A DNA stretch of 64,000 nucleotides from Kibdelosporangium banguiense. Lineage in GTDB: Bacteria; Actinomycetota; Actinomycetes; Mycobacteriales; Pseudonocardiaceae. Shown here in pieces: positions 32,848 to 41,368 of the stretch. Position numbers and translations under genes: made by a program. Where the stretch lies: positions 1,129,203-1,193,202 of the forward strand of contig NZ_JAGINW010000001.1 of NCBI RefSeq assembly GCF_017876405.1, read 5' to 3'. Under the pieces are notes generated by a model that was not told where the DNA came from, made no database searches, and saw only the letters and a list, made by a program, of their open reading frames with translations. How positions within the stretch are numbered: the stretch's first letter is position 1; each line of letters begins with the position of its first letter.

Positions 32848-33825
32848 CTAGCGCTTCGGGCCGGCGACTCTCTCGGGTAATGGCCGTACTTCGTCCATGA
32901 GCCGGTCTGCGTAGTTGTCCAGCAGTCTCGTGCCAACCTGTTGCGCGTAACCGAAAAGCACTGCCCAGAGCAACAACGCGGCCTGCGATCCGACATAGAC
33001 GATCCCGCTGACCAGGCCCGCTCCCAACGCGAGCAGACCGACGGCCGAAAGCGCGGCGCCGAGCAGGATCTTCACCAACGCCTGGTAGCCGACCAGGACG
33101 TACGGCGAAAGATCCGGCCGGCGCCGGATGAGTAAGAGCACCACCGAGATCGTCGCGCCCAGCGCACCGAACAGCTGGACCATCCACACATCCCAGCCAC
33201 TCGGCGTGGCGCTTCCCGTGGGGCACAACGCCTGCTGCAAAGCCAGGTTGGGCGGCATGCACATCGGGACCACGCCGGGCTTGAAGATGCCGATCAGACC
33301 GAGCACGGTGTTCAGCACGAACAACGCCAGGCTGATGACAATCAGCTTGTTCCGCAACGCTCTCGCAGCCGCGTGCGAATCGTCCGACGCGTCGAACGCC
33401 GCACGCATCGCATCGATCACCATCGCCTTGTCGGGCTCCGGCTGCTCCATCGCCTGTCTGCGCGGGTCTGTCTCGTCGAGGTACATCCGGACCCGGGCCC
33501 GCAGCCCGGGAAGCTTCGCCGGAAGGTCAGGATCCGCTGCCGCCAAATAGATCTCGGCCTCATGCAAGGCTCGCCACGCACGCTCGATGTGCCAGCCCGA
33601 CCACCACGACGCACCCGACCGCCACCACTTGTTGTCCGCACTGCGCAATGCCGCGTCGACAACTTCCAACGACACCTCGGCAGCCTTGCGCGCCACCTCC
33701 GTGGCCTCCGCGGCCGGCAACGCCGCCAGATCGGCCCGCACGCGCCGCGCCCGCGACTCGACCGTCAGCTGCCAGTCGGTGACATCAGCCCCGACCTGCC
33801 AACCGACCGTGACATTTTCCACCAT
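32848..33825 (-). CDS. Four-helix membrane protein of unknown function
   Basis: 325 residues. The first 170 are cytoplasmic and helical (SWWSGWHIERAWRALHEAEI, rich in Ala/Arg/Glu). Transmembrane helices follow at about 172-192 (LIVISLALFVLNTVLGLIGIF), 225-245 and two more before 305, and the C-terminus is Arg-rich. A Cys pair sits in the first outer loop (MCMPPNLALQQALC). No family is recognised. It converges on the ParB-like gene with 1 nt between. Confidence 0.7.
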   Translation of the reverse strand: MVENVTVGWQVGADVTDWQLTVESRARRVRADLAALPAAEATEVARKAAEVSLEVVDAALRSADNKWWRSGASWWSGWHIERAWRALHEAEIYLAAADPDLPAKLPGLRARVRMYLDETDPRRQAMEQPEPDKAMVIDAMRAAFDASDDSHAAARALRNKLIVISLALFVLNTVLGLIGIFKPGVVPMCMPPNLALQQALCPTGSATPSGWDVWMVQLFGALGATISVVLLLIRRRPDLSPYVLVGYQALVKILLGAALSAVGLLALGAGLVSGIVYVGSQAALLLWAVLFGYAQQVGTRLLDNYADRLMDEVRPLPERVAGPKR

Positions 33826-33923
33826 GATCGCTCACCCCTCGTACATGGTGGCACTGCCCTCTGACACTTTCCGGGGCCGATCGAGTGACATTTCCGCAGG
33901 TCAGCACGGATCAGCCAGACGGC

Positions 33924-34361
33924 CTAGTCCGGGATCAGGGCGAATCCCTCGGCCGCGGCGGCTTCACGCAGCCGCTTGTCCCATGCGGCGAATTCGGTGA
34001 TCTCCGGTGCGGTCTCGGCCGCGAGGATGGCCGAGGCGAGTTGGATCGAGTCAAAACCCCGCAACCTGTGCTTGCGAGCCAGCCGTGCTCCCGCTTCGAG
34101 CACTACGGGAGTCACGCGCACCGGGCTGAACACACGTGGACCGTCATCCAGGTGGTGGTACTCGCGCTCGAACAAGGACTCCAGCACCGCGGCTTCCCGA
34201 TGACTGATCTCCCCCATTCGCTCCTTGCCCCACAATGCGGCAGAAACTTCCACCCGGGCGAGTTGTGAGACGACGAGGATCGGGATCTGGCGAATCAAGT
34301 CCTGTCCCGGTTCCTTGGCGTAGCGCTTGACCACGGCCGAGGTGTCAGCGAATACAGTCAC
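33924..34361 (-). CDS. VapC-type PIN-domain toxin
   Basis: 145 residues. PIN-domain acidic residues are visible: MTVFADTSAVVKRY (first Asp), the middle Glu in VEVSAALWGKERMGE, and FDSIQLASAILAAE toward the end. VapC proteins are Mg-dependent RNases that cut tRNA or rRNA when free of antitoxin. It overlaps the antitoxin gene by 4 nt (ATGA). No obvious inactivating change is seen. Confidence 0.87.
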   Translation of the reverse strand: MTVFADTSAVVKRYAKEPGQDLIRQIPILVVSQLARVEVSAALWGKERMGEISHREAAVLESLFEREYHHLDDGPRVFSPVRVTPVVLEAGARLARKHRLRGFDSIQLASAILAAETAPEITEFAAWDKRLREAAAAEGFALIPD

Positions 34362-34684
34362 CCGCCACGCCCCTCGCTGACGATGTCGGACAGGCTCGTG
34401 CCCCGACCCGCGGCTGCCATGGCCTGCTGAATCTCCTCTTCGGAGGCATGAACCTGGTGCTGCTGGAGTTCGGCCCGCATCCTGACATCCAGCTCAGGCA
34501 CGACCAGATCGACCCTGGCCAACTTCTCCCTGATCCGGGTGTACTCGTCGTGAGCCAGGTCGGGATTGGTCGCCGCCTCCAGCACCATGGTGATGTAGTC
34601 GTTCATGCTGCGCCGATGGTCTGCGGCCGCCTTGCGGACACGCTCCACTAACGCTTCCTCTGCCCGCCAGCTCACCTGCGTCAT
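34358..34684 (-). CDS. VapB-type antitoxin (ribbon-helix-helix)
   Basis: 108 residues. The N-terminal 45 (VSWRAEEALVERVRKAAADH then RRSMNDYITMVLEAA) read as a ribbon-helix-helix DNA-binding domain; the charged C-terminal half would wrap the PIN toxin. It is the first gene of the pair. Two copies of a 16-bp palindrome overlap and precede its start codon, as expected for autorepression by the toxin-antitoxin complex. Confidence 0.78.
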   Translation of the reverse strand: MTQVSWRAEEALVERVRKAAADHRRSMNDYITMVLEAATNPDLAHDEYTRIREKLARVDLVVPELDVRMRAELQQHQVHASEEEIQQAMAAAGRGTSLSDIVSEGRGG

Positions 34685-34737
34685 GCTTGCATGCTAGCAG
34701 TGTGCTGCCATGACAGCAACCTGCTTGCATGCAAGCA
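34684..34737. promoter_or_regulatory. Paired palindromes at the vapB promoter
   Basis: TGCTTGCATGCAAGCA (34722-34737) is a perfect 16-bp palindrome. TGCTTGCATGCTAGCA (34684-34699) is a second copy with one change. The centres are 38 bp apart. They span the vapB start and promoter and are the likely operators for VapB. Confidence 0.7.
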
Positions 34738-34750
34738 TGACGCCTGGATC

Positions 34751-35932
34751 TCAGCCCGAGTAGGTGAGGTTCTTGCCGCTGGACGGGTCGAAGAGCTGCA
34801 CCTTGTCCGCGTCGAACCAGATCGGCACCGACGTGCCCTCGGTCGCCTCGGAGGCGGCCGAAAGCCTGGTGACGATCTGGGAACCGCTGGCGGGGACGTC
34901 GGCCGAGCCCGAGTCGGCCGCCAGTTCGTCCAGCTCCTTGGAGGTCGCCTGGTCGCCCTCGACGGTGAAGTAGGCGTACTTGTCCGAGCCCATCGACTCG
35001 AGCACGTCGACATGGGCGTCGAACGTGCCGCCACCGGCCTTGGCCGAGTCGTCCAGCAGCCGGGCGTCCTCGAAGTGTTCGGGGCGGATGCCCAGGATCA
35101 CCTCGCGGGGCGCGTCGGCGCTGGAGAGCAGCGACCGGATCCGGTCGGTCAGCGTGAACTCCCCCAGCGGGGAGTTCACGTTGTTGTCGGCCAGGGTCGC
35201 GGGCAGGAAGTTCATCGACGGCGAGCCGATGAACCCGGCCACGAACAGGTTCGCCGGCTGCTCGTAGAGGAACTGCGGCGAGCCGATCTGCTGCACGAGA
35301 CCGCCGCGCAGCACCACGACCCGGTCGCCCAGCGTCATCGCCTCGGTCTGGTCGTGGGTGACGTAGACCGTCGTGGTGCCGAGCTGCTTCTGCAGTTTGG
35401 ACAAGGATGTCCGCATCTGCACACGCAGTTTGGCGTCCAAGTTGGACAGTGGCTCGTCCATCAGGAACGCCTTGGGGCTACGCACGATCGCCCGGCCCAT
35501 CGCCACGCGCTGGCGCTGCCCACCGGACAGGTTGCCCGGCTTGCGGTCCAGGTGCTGGGTCAGGTCCAGCGTCCTGGCGGCTTCCTCCACCTTCTGCCGG
35601 ACGATCTTGTCGTCCACCTTGGCCAGCCGGAGCGGGAAGGCCATGTTCTCCCGCACGCTCATGTGCGGGTAGAGCGCGTAGGACTGGAACACCATGGCGA
35701 TGTCCCGGTCCTTCGGGGCCTTCTCGTTGACCCGCTGCCCGTCGATGCGCAGCTCGCCCTCGGAGATGTCCTCCAGCCCGGCGATCATGTTCAGGGTCGT
35801 GGACTTCCCGCAGCCCGAGGGCCCGACCAGGATGATGAACTCGCCGTCGGCGATCTCGATGTCCACTTCGGACACCGCGAGCGCGCCGTCGGGATACCGC
35901 TTGGTCACTTTGTCCAGAATGATCTCAGCCAT
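34751..35932 (-). CDS. sugC: Trehalose/sugar ABC importer ATPase SugC
   Basis: 393 residues. Walker A GPSGCGKST, signature LSGGQRQRVAMGRA, Walker B FLMDEPLSNLD and the His switch TVYVTHDQTEAMTL are intact, followed by a C-terminal TOBE-type regulatory domain (LGIRPEHFEDARLL). It powers the SugA/SugB membrane channel for disaccharide uptake; in mycobacteria the LpqY-SugABC system recycles trehalose. It begins 2 nt after the sugB stop and ends 66 nt before the vapB promoter. ATPases of this group can serve more than one importer. Confidence 0.93.
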   Translation of the reverse strand: MAEIILDKVTKRYPDGALAVSEVDIEIADGEFIILVGPSGCGKSTTLNMIAGLEDISEGELRIDGQRVNEKAPKDRDIAMVFQSYALYPHMSVRENMAFPLRLAKVDDKIVRQKVEEAARTLDLTQHLDRKPGNLSGGQRQRVAMGRAIVRSPKAFLMDEPLSNLDAKLRVQMRTSLSKLQKQLGTTTVYVTHDQTEAMTLGDRVVVLRGGLVQQIGSPQFLYEQPANLFVAGFIGSPSMNFLPATLADNNVNSPLGEFTLTDRIRSLLSSADAPREVILGIRPEHFEDARLLDDSAKAGGGTFDAHVDVLESMGSDKYAYFTVEGDQATSKELDELAADSGSADVPASGSQIVTRLSAASEATEGTSVPIWFDADKVQLFDPSSGKNLTYSG

Positions 35933-35934
35933 GA

Positions 35935-36777
35935 TCAGCCCTTCACGGCGCCGGAAGTCAGCCCCGCGACAATGCGGCGCTGGAAGAACAACACGAACAG
36001 GATGATCGGGATGGTGATCACGACGGCCGCCGCGGACACCGTTCCGGTCGGGTCCTCGAAGTACGAGGCACCGGTGAAGAACTGCAGTGCCGCCGGCACT
36101 GTCCTGGACGCGTTCGTCGACGTCAGCGAGATCGCGAACAGGAAGTCGTTCCAGCAGAAGATGAACACCAGGATGGCCGTGGTGAACACGCCCGGCGCCG
36201 CCAGCGGCGCGATCACCTTGCGGAAGGCCTGTGCCGGCGTGGCGCCGTCCATCTTGGCCGCTTTCTCCAGCTCCCAGGGGATCTCGCGGAAGAACGCGGA
36301 CAAGGTGTAGATCGACAGCGGCAGCGCGAACGTGATGTACGGCAGGATCAGGCCGGGCCACGTGTCGAAGAGCCCCAGCGCACGCTCCATGTCGAACAGC
36401 GGCGACACCAGCGACACCTGTGGGAACATCGCGATCAGCAGGGACACACCGACCAGCGCCTGCTTGCCGGGGAAGTCCAGCCGGGCGATGGCGTACGCGG
36501 CCATCGTGCCGAGCACCACGGCGATCACGGTGGCGATCACCGCGATGCCGATCGAGTTCACCAGTGCCCGCAGGAAGTCCGTGGTCTGGAAGATGTCGAT
36601 GTAGTTCTGCAACGTCCACTCGGTCGGGATGAAGCTGCCGTCGGTGAGTGTGGCCGTCGTCTTGAACGACAGCGACAGGATCCACAGCACCGGCACCAGT
36701 GCGTAGATCACCACCACGATGTCGATCAGTGTCCAGCGGGTCACCCGGCCCGGTGTCCGGGTCATCATCATGGCCAT
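35935..36777 (-). CDS. sugB: Sugar ABC importer permease SugB
   Basis: 280 residues with six transmembrane helices, a MalG-type inner-membrane permease. The EAA loop that docks the ATPase is [20 protein letters not shown], followed by PLAAPG. Its ATG overlaps the sugA stop by 1 nt, and sugC begins 2 nt after it, so the three are one transcript. Assignment as the trehalose importer rests on sequence type and on the gene order lpqY-sugA-sugB-sugC. Confidence 0.92.
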   Translation of the reverse strand: MAMMMTRTPGRVTRWTLIDIVVVIYALVPVLWILSLSFKTTATLTDGSFIPTEWTLQNYIDIFQTTDFLRALVNSIGIAVIATVIAVVLGTMAAYAIARLDFPGKQALVGVSLLIAMFPQVSLVSPLFDMERALGLFDTWPGLILPYITFALPLSIYTLSAFFREIPWELEKAAKMDGATPAQAFRKVIAPLAAPGVFTTAILVFIFCWNDFLFAISLTSTNASRTVPAALQFFTGASYFEDPTGTVSAAAVVITIPIILFVLFFQRRIVAGLTSGAVKG

Positions 36778-37730
36778 CAGCGCTTACCTCCCGAATCGGA
36801 GCCCGGTGCCGACGTGCCGAACACCTTGATGAAGAGGAACGCGATGATCGCGACGGTGATGAAGATCAGCACCGACATCGTCGAGCCGATGCCCAGGTTC
36901 AGGCCGCGGATCAGGTTGTTGTAGTTCTGGATGGACACCGACGACAGGCCCGGCGTGAGCACGAACAGGTTGTCGAAGATGCGGAACGCGTCGAGCGTGC
37001 GGAACAGCAGCGCCACCAGGATGGCCGGCTTCATCACCGGCACGATCACCTTGGTGAACCGCTGCCACGGCCCGGCGCCGTCCATCGCCGCGGCTTTGAG
37101 CAGGTCGTCCGGCACCAGGGCCAGACCCGCCATCAGCAGCAAAGCCATGAACGGCGTGGTCTTCCAGACCTCGGCGAGCACGACGATGAAGAAGGCGGGC
37201 ACCTGGTCGGACAACAGGTCCGAACCGGGCGCGACCAACTGGCCGAGATAACCGGTGGTGTCCTGCCAGGCGTACTTCCAGGAGAACGCGGCCACCACGG
37301 TCACGATGCCGTACGGGATCAGCGTGACGGTGCGGACCAGGCCACGGCCCACGATGGTCCGGTGCATGATCAGCGCCAGCGTCATGCCGAGCACGAGCTC
37401 GATGATCACCGACACGACAGTGATCAGCAAGGTCAGGCCGAAGGCGTCCCACCAGTACCCGTTGCCCAGCACGGTGGCGTAGTTGTCCAGGAACACGAAC
37501 TCGGTCTGGTTGGGGAACCGCAGGTCGTAGCGCTGCATCGACAGCCAGATCGAATAGATGATCGGCCACGCGGTCACCAGGAGCATCACGATCGCGGCCG
37601 GTGCGCACAGCAGCCAGCCGAGCTTGCGTTCAGCGCGCTTGCCCTCGCTGAGGACTTCCTTCTTCTTCGGCGGTTTCCCGGCCGGCGGCGAGGTTTTCTC
37701 CGCCGTGGTCTCCGGTGCGGCGTGGCTCAC
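36777..37730 (-). CDS. sugA: Sugar ABC importer permease SugA
   Basis: 317 residues: a Pro/Lys-rich cytoplasmic N-terminus, then six transmembrane helices of the MalF type. The EAA loop reads [20 protein letters not shown]. It overlaps lpqY by 4 nt at its start (ATGA) and sugB by 1 nt at its end. It forms the translocation channel with SugB. Confidence 0.92.
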   Translation of the reverse strand: MSHAAPETTAEKTSPPAGKPPKKKEVLSEGKRAERKLGWLLCAPAAIVMLLVTAWPIIYSIWLSMQRYDLRFPNQTEFVFLDNYATVLGNGYWWDAFGLTLLITVVSVIIELVLGMTLALIMHRTIVGRGLVRTVTLIPYGIVTVVAAFSWKYAWQDTTGYLGQLVAPGSDLLSDQVPAFFIVVLAEVWKTTPFMALLLMAGLALVPDDLLKAAAMDGAGPWQRFTKVIVPVMKPAILVALLFRTLDAFRIFDNLFVLTPGLSSVSIQNYNNLIRGLNLGIGSTMSVLIFITVAIIAFLFIKVFGTSAPGSDSGGKR

Positions 37731-39043
37731 GGCAGAACCCCCTTGGAATTCAAGGCATCCGTCAGCTCACTGCGCAGCCGGTTCGCGGTCGCCTGCGGAT
37801 CGATGGCCGACGGCGGCGACAGGATGTTGGCGATGACCGTGGAAGCGTTCTGATAAGCCGGGGTCAGCGGCCGTGCCTGGGCGTTCTCCAACGACTCCAG
37901 GATCGCGTCCTTCATCGGGTACGCCTGGTCCATCGTCGGGTTGTCCTTGGCGTCGGCCGGTTTGGCCGGGTCGACCGGACTCGGGTCGTCGTAGATCGTG
38001 GAGATCGTCGGCGGCAGGCTTTCGGTGATCGCCTGGTACTTCTGGCTGTCGGCGGCACGCAGGCACAACGTCGCCTCGAAGGACTCCTGCGGATGCCGGG
38101 AGTACGCGCTGACCGCGAGGTTGAACCCGCCGACCGTGGCTTTGCCCGGCTGGCCCGGGTTCACGCCGGGATACCGGGTCCACTTGAAATGCTTGGCGCG
38201 GTCCGGATTGGCCTTCTGGATGGAGCTGTAGGCGTACGGCCAGTTCAGCAGAAACGCCGCCTGGCTGTTGGGCGCCTCGAACCCGTTCTGGACGGTCTGT
38301 TCCTTGGAGTTGCCCAGTGCCGGGTTGGTGACGTCCGAGGTGGCGAGTTTCTTGAGAACCTCAAGGCCTTTGACCGCGCCCGCATCCATCACGACGCTCT
38401 TGCCGTCGTCGGACAGGATGTGCCCACCAGCCGAGTTCACGATGGTGTTGTACTGCACCACGTATCCCTCGTACTTGGCCGCGGTCATCAGGATCTGGTA
38501 CGGCTTGTTCTCCCCATGCAGCCGCTGCGCCTGGGAGATCATCTCGTCGAACGTCGTCGGCGGCGTGCTCACCAGCCGGTCGTCGTACCAGAGCAGCTGT
38601 ACGTTGGTGTTCTTCGTCGCGGAGTAGAGCTTTCCGTTCCATGTCGCGGTCTTCAGCGGGCCGGGAAAGACATCCCGTTCCGCTTCGGCCTTGTTCTGCC
38701 CGGTCCATTCGAGAATCCACCCGGCCTCGGCGAACTCCGCTACCCAGACCACGTCGAGTCCGAGAATGTCCATTTCGGAATCGTTGGCGGCCAGTCTGCG
38801 GACCATCTGCTCACGCTGACCGTCCGCCTCCCGTGGCAATTTGTTGTAGACGATGGTGTATCTGCCGTTGGCCTTCTCGTTGCACTTCGCGACTACCTTG
38901 TCGAAGTTCTGCTCGGGCGAGTAATACACATTGATCGTCGTGCCCGACTCAGAACTGCACGCGGCAAGCAAAGGGGCGGCGAGAACCGCTGCCCCCAGTG
39001 CCGCGACAAGGCGCCGCCGCGACGTGCGACTGGCGCTGCGCAT
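37727..39043 (-). CDS. lpqY: Trehalose-binding lipoprotein LpqY
   Basis: 438 residues. A Sec signal with Arg-rich start (RTSRRRLVAALGAAVLAAPL) ends in the lipobox LLAAC, so the mature protein is anchored to the outer face of the membrane by C29. The rest is a type-I sugar solute-binding fold (DILGLDVVWVAEFAEAGWI, ATKNTNVQLLWYDDRL, GGFNLAVSAYSRHPQESFEA). It is the first gene of lpqY-sugABC. Ligand specificity for trehalose is inferred from the operon and mycobacterial precedent. Confidence 0.9.
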   Translation of the reverse strand: MRSASRTSRRRLVAALGAAVLAAPLLAACSSESGTTINVYYSPEQNFDKVVAKCNEKANGRYTIVYNKLPREADGQREQMVRRLAANDSEMDILGLDVVWVAEFAEAGWILEWTGQNKAEAERDVFPGPLKTATWNGKLYSATKNTNVQLLWYDDRLVSTPPTTFDEMISQAQRLHGENKPYQILMTAAKYEGYVVQYNTIVNSAGGHILSDDGKSVVMDAGAVKGLEVLKKLATSDVTNPALGNSKEQTVQNGFEAPNSQAAFLLNWPYAYSSIQKANPDRAKHFKWTRYPGVNPGQPGKATVGGFNLAVSAYSRHPQESFEATLCLRAADSQKYQAITESLPPTISTIYDDPSPVDPAKPADAKDNPTMDQAYPMKDAILESLENAQARPLTPAYQNASTVIANILSPPSAIDPQATANRLRSELTDALNSKGVLP

Positions 39044-39201
39044 GCCCTGCCTCCTCGTCCTGCGAGAAGCCGGGCTTGCCCCTTCACAGCGCCCGGCACC
39101 TCGTTGTGCCCCCGGGCGCGACGGGTGTGCCCAACCTCACCTGTAACGCGCTCGGGCTCACTGAACTTAGGCGGGTTGATCACCCCTCGCAAGCCAATCG
39201 C

Positions 39202-39228
39202 ACAATACTGCAGACACGATTACGTCAA
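39202..39228 (-). promoter_or_regulatory. Candidate lpqY-sugABC promoter
   Basis: Read on the minus strand, TTGACG (complement of 39223-39228) and TATTGT (complement of 39202-39207) are spaced by 15 nt, slightly short for a sigma-70 promoter. It lies 159 nt before lpqY, directly after the end of the upstream stress-protein gene. Confidence 0.35.
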
Positions 39229-39232
39229 GGGT

Positions 39233-39766
39233 TTACGGGGTACCACCCGTTGGGCGCATTGACAACTTGGCAAGCAAGTCGCGGCCCAGTTCGGCATTCC
39301 GCGGCTGACAGAGCACGTCATAGCGACCGGCGACCAACTGGCTGGCCGATGCGAAATCGCGGCGGCCACGCGTCGACAGGTAACTGACCGCCGCAAACGT
39401 GAGCCCGAACAACACACCTGCCGCCACGCCGACCAACACCGGCACAAGCGACACGGTCTGACTTGAGAACCACGCGAGCAGAATGCCGACGAAGAGACCG
39501 AACCAAGCGCCCGACAACGCGCCGGTCCCCAGCACCTTGCCCCAAGTCAGCCGGCCCACGATCCGTTCCACCAGCATCAGGTCGACACCGACAATGGTCA
39601 CCTCGGTGACCGGGAAGTCGGCTCCCGCCAGGTGTTCGACGGCCCGCTGAGCCCCCTCGTACGTGTCATAGGAACCGATCGGCCAACCGGATGGCGGCGT
39701 CGGCAACCGCGGCAGCCCAGGATTGGGCCGCCCTTGCCCAGAAAACCCACCGGCCACGACTGTCAC
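39233..39766 (-). CDS. General-stress-protein-domain membrane protein
   Basis: 177 residues. The N-terminal domain (PIGSYDTYEGAQRAVEHLAG, FPVTEVTIVGVDLMLVERI) is the glycine-zipper stress-protein domain known as GSP17M-like; two transmembrane helices follow (about 90-125) in GAWFGLFVGILLAWF and VLVGVAAGVLFGL, with a soluble tail. It corresponds to Rv1234 beside lpqY. Function unknown; family members are induced by envelope or osmotic stress. Confidence 0.8.
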   Translation of the reverse strand: MTVVAGGFSGQGRPNPGLPRLPTPPSGWPIGSYDTYEGAQRAVEHLAGADFPVTEVTIVGVDLMLVERIVGRLTWGKVLGTGALSGAWFGLFVGILLAWFSSQTVSLVPVLVGVAAGVLFGLTFAAVSYLSTRGRRDFASASQLVAGRYDVLCQPRNAELGRDLLAKLSMRPTGGTP

Positions 39767-39811
39767 CTCTCCACACCTGCACCGATGGTGACCATCCTGC
39801 CAAGCCGGACA

Positions 39812-40270
39812 TCAGGACGCGAACCCGGCTGCTCCTGGGCCTGGCAGGACGTCGACATCGCCCGCGTGCATCGGCTTGCCACACGTCGAACAGGTCAGCT
39901 CGACGTGGCTGACCTGACCGCAGTCGTGGTGGCGGTAGAGGACGGGCGGGCCGGCCTCGCCCGCAGTCCATTTGTCGCCCCAGCGGACCATCACGAGCAA
40001 CAGATCGGCAAGTTCCAAACCCTTGGTGGTCAGGACATATTCGCACCTGTTGGCCTCGTACTGACGGCGTTCGGCGATACCGTTGGCGACAAGGGACTTG
40101 AGCCGTTCGGCGAGCACCTTGCGCGAGATGCCCAAGTCCTGCTGGATCTGATCGAACCGGCCGATGCCGACATAGATGTCACGAAGGATGAGTGGCGACC
40201 ACGGCTCACCGATGACATCGAGCGTGCGCGCGATCGAGCACGCCATGTCACCGAAGTTCGTCCTCTGCAT
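39812..40270 (-). CDS. HxlR-family regulator with C-terminal zinc ribbon
   Basis: 152 residues. The winged HTH of HxlR type is clear (CSIARTLDVIGEPWSPLILR, FDQIQQDLGISRKVLAERL, YVLTTKGLELADLL). A C-terminal Cys/His segment (HHDCGQVSHVELTCSTCGKP) looks like a zinc ribbon, an addition found in some actinobacterial HxlR proteins. It is divergent from the DUF899 gene, its probable target, with two operator-like dyads between them. Confidence 0.87.
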   Translation of the reverse strand: MQRTNFGDMACSIARTLDVIGEPWSPLILRDIYVGIGRFDQIQQDLGISRKVLAERLKSLVANGIAERRQYEANRCEYVLTTKGLELADLLLVMVRWGDKWTAGEAGPPVLYRHHDCGQVSHVELTCSTCGKPMHAGDVDVLPGPGAAGFAS

Positions 40271-40291
40271 GGACCGAGGTTACGCCTTGCG

Positions 40292-40335
40292 AGTTCCCTG
40301 AAGGAACTGTTAGCTTGGGTTTCCTCAGGGAACCC
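40292..40335. promoter_or_regulatory. Two HxlR operator-like dyads
   Basis: AGTTCC-CTGAA-GGAACT (40292-40308) and GGGTTTCC-TCA-GGGAACCC (40317-40335) share the GTTCC/GGAAC half-site. They fill the intergenic gap between hxlR and the DUF899 gene. Confidence 0.55.
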
Positions 40336-40352
40336 TCGTTTGGAGGAAAATC

Positions 40353-41009
40353 ATGAACCGACCGGCAGTGGTATCGGCTTCGGAATGGCAGGCGGCCCGC
40401 GACGAGCTGCTCGTCCACGAGAAGGAGCTCACCCGGGCGACCGACGCGCTGGCCGCCGCCCGGCGCCGCCTGCCCATGGTCCAGCTGTCCACCGGCTACT
40501 CGTTCGCTGCGCCGTCCGGCTCCCCCGCGGGGTTGCTGGATCTGTTCGACGGCAAGCAACAGTTGGTCGTCTACCACTTCATGCTCTCGCCCGGTTCGTC
40601 GCACATCTGCGGCGGCTGCTCTTCGTTCACCGACAACCTCGCCACCGACCAGACACATCTGAATGCCCGGGACACCAGGCTGATCCTGATGTCTCCGGCG
40701 CCGCAGTCGGAGATTTCCGTGGTCCGCAATCGCTTCGGCTGGACCCATCCGTGGTATTCGGGCTACGGCAACAGTTTCTATTCGGATCTGGACCTTGGTG
40801 ACGGGTTCGGCCTGAGCGTGCTGCTCCGGGACGGCTCCGACGTCTTCCGGACCTACTACACGTCCGCGCGGGGCGTCGACCGGTTGCGCACAGACTTCAA
40901 CCTGCTCGACCTCACGCCCTACGGCCGTAAGGAAGTCTGGGAGGACTCCCCCGACGGCTGGCCGCAGGAACCGACCTGGAACCGGGTCCGGCTTCGCGAC
41001 GAGTACTGA
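40353..41009 (+). CDS. DUF899 family thioredoxin-like protein
   Basis: 218 residues of the DUF899 family: ASEWQAARDELLVHEKELTR at the start, then LSPGSSHICGGCSSFTDNLA with a CxxC pair, and WTHPWYSGYGNSFYSDLDL. The fold is thioredoxin-like and the cysteine pair suggests a redox role, not proven for the family. A strong Shine-Dalgarno (TTGGAGGAAAA) precedes the ATG. Expression is probably switched by the divergent HxlR regulator. Confidence 0.85.
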   Translation: MNRPAVVSASEWQAARDELLVHEKELTRATDALAAARRRLPMVQLSTGYSFAAPSGSPAGLLDLFDGKQQLVVYHFMLSPGSSHICGGCSSFTDNLATDQTHLNARDTRLILMSPAPQSEISVVRNRFGWTHPWYSGYGNSFYSDLDLGDGFGLSVLLRDGSDVFRTYYTSARGVDRLRTDFNLLDLTPYGRKEVWEDSPDGWPQEPTWNRVRLRDEY

Positions 41010-41011
41010 GA

Positions 41012-41314
41012 TCACGGCCGGCGCACGATCGCGTCCATCGTCGACCCGGGTGGCATGCGGCCGGGCTCGGCCGGCGGTCCGTCCGGGCGCAGGCTCGCCC
41101 GGGGATCCCCGCAGGTGGCCGACTCCGGCGAGGCGCTCGGCGCCGCTGCGGGATCCTGCACATCTGCCGGACGAACTTCACGCGCCGGTCCGACGCTGCC
41201 GGGCGGTTGCGGACCAGCCTGCTCGCAGCCGGCGGTGACCAGCACCACCATCACCGTCACCAGGCAACGCAGCCTGACCGCCCTACCGGCGCCTCCCCAC
41301 ATGGGACCAAGCAC
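41012..41314 (-). CDS. Putative small lipoprotein
   Basis: 100 residues (or 96 from the second ATG). A basic start and hydrophobic core (RLRCLVTVMVVLVTAGC) ending in a lipobox-like V-T-A-G-C predict a lipoprotein; the mature part is Pro/Ala-rich and disordered, with one further cysteine (SATCGDP). No family is recognised. It converges on the DUF899 gene with 2 nt between. Confidence 0.5.
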   Translation of the reverse strand: MLGPMWGGAGRAVRLRCLVTVMVVLVTAGCEQAGPQPPGSVGPAREVRPADVQDPAAAPSASPESATCGDPRASLRPDGPPAEPGRMPPGSTMDAIVRRP

Positions 41315-41368
41315 AGCACGACAAAACTCGGCCCCACCAGGGCAACTTTGCCCGCACAGCGGTGGATC

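Noticed and set aside
34751..36685. 644-codon frame fusing sugC with upstream sequence
   Set aside because: The first 250 codons are a shadow of sugB; the ATPase begins at 35932, directly after the sugB stop.
37715..39262. 515-codon open frame antisense to lpqY
   Set aside because: No domain and biased composition; lpqY on the minus strand has a lipobox and a full solute-binding fold.
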